Shown here in pieces: positions 59,620 to 64,000 of a stretch of 64,000 nt of DNA (its first letter is position 1; each line of letters opens with the position of its first letter). The DNA is from Pseudomonas fluorescens (GTDB lineage: Bacteria; Pseudomonadota; Gammaproteobacteria; Pseudomonadales; Pseudomonadaceae). Where the stretch lies: the NCBI RefSeq assembly GCF_018614775.1, contig NZ_JAGGOF010000010.1, forward strand, positions 113,126 through 177,125. The letters are read 5' to 3'. Both the position numbers and the translations under genes were made by a program. The notes beneath the pieces are model-generated. The model had not been told where the DNA came from, did no database searches, and saw only the letters and a list, made by a program, of their open reading frames with translations.

Positions 59620-60223
59620 GTTCGCCGCCCCGGGCCTGTTCCAGCCGCTCGGCTTCGAGGACCTTGCGGGCCAAGCGGGCATTCTTGATACGTCGGCGTA
59701 TCCACAATCCGAAACCCAGCACCAGCAAGCTGCCGAGGACCCACAATTCGTACTTCTTGATGCTGGGCAGAATGGTTTCGAGCGCGGCGCCGAAGTGGTA
59801 CGCCGCGGCGGCCAGCGCCGTGGCCCAGACGGCCGCGCCGATGCCGTTGAGCAACAGGTAGCGGCCCGGCGGATAGCCCGACAGGCCGATGGCCACTGGC
59901 ATCACCGTGCGCAAGCCGTAGACGAAACGAAAGCTCAAGACCCAGATGTCCGGGTGCTTGCGAATGTGCTCCAGCGCGCGATCACCCATCAATTGCCAGC
60001 GCGGCTTGCGCGCCAGCAACTTGCGCCCGTGCTTGCGACCCAGGAAATACCACAGCTGATCGCCCGCGTAGCTGCCGCAGAACGCCACCACCACCACGAG
60101 GTTGATGTCCATGTAGCCGCGGAACGCCAGGAAACCTGCGAGCACGAGGATGGTTTCACCCTCGAAGAACGTGCCGATGAACAGGGCCAGGTAGCCGAAG
60201 TCGTGTAGAAATTGCTGGAGCAT
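59600..60223 (-). CDS. DedA family membrane protein
   Basis: A 207-residue protein with four to five helices and DedA motifs: IGTFFEGETILVLAGFLAFR, AGDQLWYFLGRKHGRKLL, and a late RFVYGLRTVMPVAIGLSGY with the conserved Arg residues. DedA proteins are thought to flip undecaprenyl phosphate or phospholipids and support proton homeostasis. Its 3' end overlaps the convergent desaturase gene by 20 bases. Confidence 0.92.
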   Translation of the reverse strand: MLQQFLHDFGYLALFIGTFFEGETILVLAGFLAFRGYMDINLVVVVAFCGSYAGDQLWYFLGRKHGRKLLARKPRWQLMGDRALEHIRKHPDIWVLSFRFVYGLRTVMPVAIGLSGYPPGRYLLLNGIGAAVWATALAAAAYHFGAALETILPSIKKYELWVLGSLLVLGFGLWIRRRIKNARLARKVLEAERLEQARGGEPTTPTE

Positions 60224-60355
60224 TGTTTAGGTGCTGGCGAAATGAACGCGCAGCCTAACCCTTCAGGCACATTCAGGAAAGTATCGAAATGTGTCTCGAC
60301 GTGAACATTTCCTACAACGACAATAACTGCGACGACAGGTCACAGCTGCACACAA

Positions 60356-61440
<1,085 letters not shown>

Positions 61441-61457
61441 CCTCCCAGGAACTTGCG

Positions 61458-63671
61458 ATGAATACCGAAGGACTCTCTGAAGTTGCCGTAAAAGACGCTC
61501 AGCCCGTGGTCGAGCAAATCGCCGAAACCCCACCGGAGCTGGAGCCCGCTCCCCCGGCGGTCAACGAGCCCGCGCCGGTGCCGGCGATTGCGGTCCCCAA
61601 CCTGGATGACAGCAGCCTGTACATCCACCGCGAGCTGTCGCAACTGCAGTTCAATATCCGCGTGCTGGAGCAGGCGCTGGACGAGTCCTATCCGTTGCTG
61701 GAGCGCCTGAAGTTCCTGCTGATCTTTTCCAGCAACCTGGATGAGTTCTTCGAAATCCGCGTTGCCGGTCTGAAGAAGCAGATCACCTTCGCCCGTGAGC
61801 AGGCCGGTGCCGACGGCCTGCAGCCGCATCAGGCCCTGGCGCGCATCAGCGAGCTGGTCCACGGCCATGTGGATCGCCAGTACGCGATCCTCAACGACAT
61901 CCTGTTGCCGGAGCTGGAAAAGCATCAGGTCCGCTTCATTCGTCGGCGCAACTGGAACACCAAGATCAAGACCTGGGTGCGCCGTTACTTCCGCGATGAA
62001 ATCGCACCGATCATCACCCCGATCGGCCTCGACCCGACGCACCCGTTCCCGTTGCTGGTCAACAAGAGCCTGAACTTCATCGTCGAACTGGAGGGCGTCG
62101 ACGCCTTTGGTCGCGATTCCGGCCTGGCGATCATTCCCGCGCCACGCCTGCTGCCGCGCATCATCCGCGTGCCGGAAGACGTCGGCGGCGCCGGCGATAA
62201 CTATGTGTTCCTGTCGTCGATGATCCACGCCCACGCCGATGACCTGTTCCAGGGCATGAAGGTGAAGGGTTGCTACCAGTTCCGCCTGACCCGCAACGCC
62301 GACTTGTCGGTGGACACCGAAGACGTTGAAGACCTGGCCCGCGCCCTGCGCGGCGAGCTGTTCTCCCGCCGCTACGGTGACGCGGTGCGCCTGGAAGTGG
62401 CCGATACCTGCCCGAAACAGTTGTCCGACTACCTGCTCAAGCAGTTCAACCTGCACGAGACCGAGCTGTATCAGGTCAATGGCCCGGTCAACCTGACCCG
62501 GTTGTTCAGCATCACCGGCCTGGACAGCCACCCGGAACTGCAATACCTGCCATTCACGCCGCAGATTCCGAAACTGCTGCAGAACAGCGAGAACATCTTC
62601 AGCGTGGTCAGCAAGCAGGACATCCTGTTGCTGCACCCGTTCGAGTCGTTCACGCCGGTGGTCGACCTGCTGCGCCAAGCCGCCAAGGACCCTCACGTCC
62701 TGGCGGTGCGCCAGACCCTGTATCGCAGCGGTGCCAACTCGGAAATCGTCGACGCCCTGGTGGACGCGGCGCGAAACGGCAAGGAAGTCACGGCAGTGAT
62801 CGAATTGCGCGCGCGTTTCGATGAAGAGTCCAACCTGCAACTGGCCAGTCGCCTGCAAGCGGCGGGCGCGGTGGTGATCTACGGCGTGGTCGGCTTCAAG
62901 ACCCACGCCAAGATGATGTTGATCCTGCGCCGCGAAGCCGGTGAGATCGTGCGGTATGCGCACTTGGGCACCGGCAACTACCACGCCGCCAACGCCCGCC
63001 TGTACACCGACTACAGCCTGCTGACCTCTGACGACGCCTTGTGCGAAGACGTCGGCAAACTGTTCAGCCAGTTGATCGGCATGGGCAAGACGCTGCGCAT
63101 GAAGAAGCTGTTGCATGCGCCGTTCACCCTGAAGAAGGGCATGCTCGACATGATCGCCCGGGAGACGCAGTTCGCCCTGGACGGCAAGCCGGCCCACATC
63201 ATTGCCAAGTTCAACTCGCTGACCGATCCGAAGATCATCCGTGCGTTGTACAAGGCCAGCCAGTCAGGCGTGCGAATCGACCTGGTGGTGCGGGGCATGT
63301 GCTGCCTGCGGCCGGGCATCCCGGGGGTGTCCCATAACATCCACGTGCGCTCGATCATCGGGCGTTTCCTGGAGCATACGCGGGTGTTCTACTTCTTAAA
63401 CGGCGGCGAGGAGCAGATGTTCCTGTCCAGCGCCGACTGGATGGAGCGCAACCTCGACAAACGGGTGGAGACCTGCTTCCCGGTGGAAGGCAAGAAGCTC
63501 GTCCTGCGGGTCAAGAAGGAGCTGGAAAGCTACCTCACCGACAACACCCACAGCTGGAGCTTGCAGTCGGACGGCCGTTACATCCGCAACACACCGACCG
63601 GCAACCAGAACCCGCGCAGCGCCCAGGCGACCTTGCTGGAGCGCCTGAGCAGCCCGGTGTTGGCGGTTTAA
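61458..63671 (+). CDS. ppk1: Polyphosphate kinase 1
   Basis: A 737-residue enzyme that polymerises the ATP gamma-phosphate into polyphosphate. After an extra acidic/Pro-rich N-terminal ~50 residues comes the typical core, [20 protein letters not shown]; the autophosphorylated His is in [11 protein letters not shown], and a second conserved His in [14 protein letters not shown]. It is co-transcribed with hemB, and the PhoB-like repeats upstream suggest induction by phosphate limitation. A REPIN follows; the exopolyphosphatase gene ppx, adjacent in P. aeruginosa, is not within the visible sequence. Confidence 0.96.
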   Translation: MNTEGLSEVAVKDAQPVVEQIAETPPELEPAPPAVNEPAPVPAIAVPNLDDSSLYIHRELSQLQFNIRVLEQALDESYPLLERLKFLLIFSSNLDEFFEIRVAGLKKQITFAREQAGADGLQPHQALARISELVHGHVDRQYAILNDILLPELEKHQVRFIRRRNWNTKIKTWVRRYFRDEIAPIITPIGLDPTHPFPLLVNKSLNFIVELEGVDAFGRDSGLAIIPAPRLLPRIIRVPEDVGGAGDNYVFLSSMIHAHADDLFQGMKVKGCYQFRLTRNADLSVDTEDVEDLARALRGELFSRRYGDAVRLEVADTCPKQLSDYLLKQFNLHETELYQVNGPVNLTRLFSITGLDSHPELQYLPFTPQIPKLLQNSENIFSVVSKQDILLLHPFESFTPVVDLLRQAAKDPHVLAVRQTLYRSGANSEIVDALVDAARNGKEVTAVIELRARFDEESNLQLASRLQAAGAVVIYGVVGFKTHAKMMLILRREAGEIVRYAHLGTGNYHAANARLYTDYSLLTSDDALCEDVGKLFSQLIGMGKTLRMKKLLHAPFTLKKGMLDMIARETQFALDGKPAHIIAKFNSLTDPKIIRALYKASQSGVRIDLVVRGMCCLRPGIPGVSHNIHVRSIIGRFLEHTRVFYFLNGGEEQMFLSSADWMERNLDKRVETCFPVEGKKLVLRVKKELESYLTDNTHSWSLQSDGRYIRNTPTGNQNPRSAQATLLERLSSPVLAV

Positions 63672-63714
63672 CCAAGATGGATGGGGGCGCTGGAACATAA
63701 AGCCTGTGGGAGCG

Positions 63715-63793
63715 GGCTTGCTCGCGAAGGCGGCGGTTCAGTGGCACATCTGCTGGCTGACACACCGCTTTCGCGAGCAAGCCCGCTCCCACA
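63715..63793. repeat. REPIN
   Basis: Inverted REP pair of the GTGGGAGCGGGCTTGCTCGCGAA type between the convergent ppk and GntR genes. Confidence 0.88.
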
Positions 63794-63838
63794 GGGGATC
63801 GCGGCTTCCCGAAAGATGGGGTGGCTGACTGGCTGGGC

Positions 63839-64000
63839 TTAATGGCTGGTTGGCAGAAACTCAAACAACGTCTTGCACACCCCGGCAATGTGTTCGTCCA
63901 GCAGCTTCACAGCCCGTTCGACATCACCGGCACGGCAGGCGTCGAGGATTTCCCGGTGCTCGTGGTCGGCGCGTTCCTTGCCGGCCGAAAGGCTCATCTG
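63839..64000 (-). CDS. GntR-family regulator, FCD domain C-terminus (partial)
   Basis: Only the last 53 residues are in the window. They read KERADHEHREILDACRAGDV and then KLLDEHIAGVCKTLFEF, the final helices of the FCD (FadR C-terminal) ligand-binding domain, where the His residues contribute to a metal site. The N-terminal winged helix lies beyond the right edge, so the target genes cannot be guessed. Confidence 0.8.
   Translation of the reverse strand, partial: QMSLSAGKERADHEHREILDACRAGDVERAVKLLDEHIAGVCKTLFEFLPTSH

Overview
The window is a Pseudomonas chromosome, most likely from the fluorescens group. The evidence is the GC-rich coding, the many REP/REPIN palindromes of the GTGGGAGCGRGCYTGCTCGCGA type, and gene order that closely follows the P. 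aeruginosa xpt-rep-glnK-amtB-xerC-dapF-lysA-cyaA-argH-algR-hemC-algQ-algP-hemB-ppk segment. Names are assigned from protein features visible in the translations and from remembered family knowledge; no database search was run.

Layout. (1) Bases 1 to about 5,690 form an AT-rich accessory block, all on the minus strand: a Cys-rich putative lanthipeptide precursor, a class II synthetase (LanM) cut by one in-frame TAA between its dehydratase and cyclase domains, two ABC-exporter membrane subunits without ATPase domains, and the start of a stand-alone ATPase that runs off the left edge. (2) 5.8-15 kb: CoA-transferase/hydrolase, xpt, rep, a GGDEF-EAL protein, a MATE exporter and a LysR regulator. 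(3) 15-22 kb: two chemoreceptors around a secreted DUF4432 sugar-epimerase-like protein and comM. (4) 22-26.6 kb: an orphan GNAT-like gene, ubiK, the nitrogen-regulated glnK-amtB pair with tandem NtrC-like sites and a sigma-54 promoter, a YjbQ protein and sutA. (5) 26.8-31.4 kb: a tightly packed minus-strand operon lptM-lysA-dapF-DUF484-xerC-HAD. (6) 31.5-37.3 kb: cyaY, a DUF1289 protein, rnk behind an attenuator-like leader, cyaA, small proteins and a GST-like protein. (7) 37.4-48.2 kb: argH, algR (no algZ/fimS beside it), hemC, a continuous hemD-hemX frame, hemY, dsbB-like, algQ, an FKBP and the repeat-rich algP. (8) 48.2-57.5 kb: ABC-F ATPase, MscS, LysE, a four-gene envelope lipoprotein cassette (COG3014, YcfL, LpoB-like and a CsgG-like partner), and a cytochrome c-FTR1 iron permease with a YaiI protein. 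(9) 57.6-64 kb: elbB, a sterol-desaturase-family protein, DedA, hemB and ppk behind a PhoB-box-like repeat, and the end of a GntR/FCD regulator.

Most of the window is ordinary core chromosome. The block worth attention is the left 5.7 kb. Its lanthipeptide system looks either recently disabled or unusual: a nonsense codon in lanM, substitutions at residues normally used for dehydration and zinc binding, and a transporter whose membrane and ATPase parts appear to be on separate genes.
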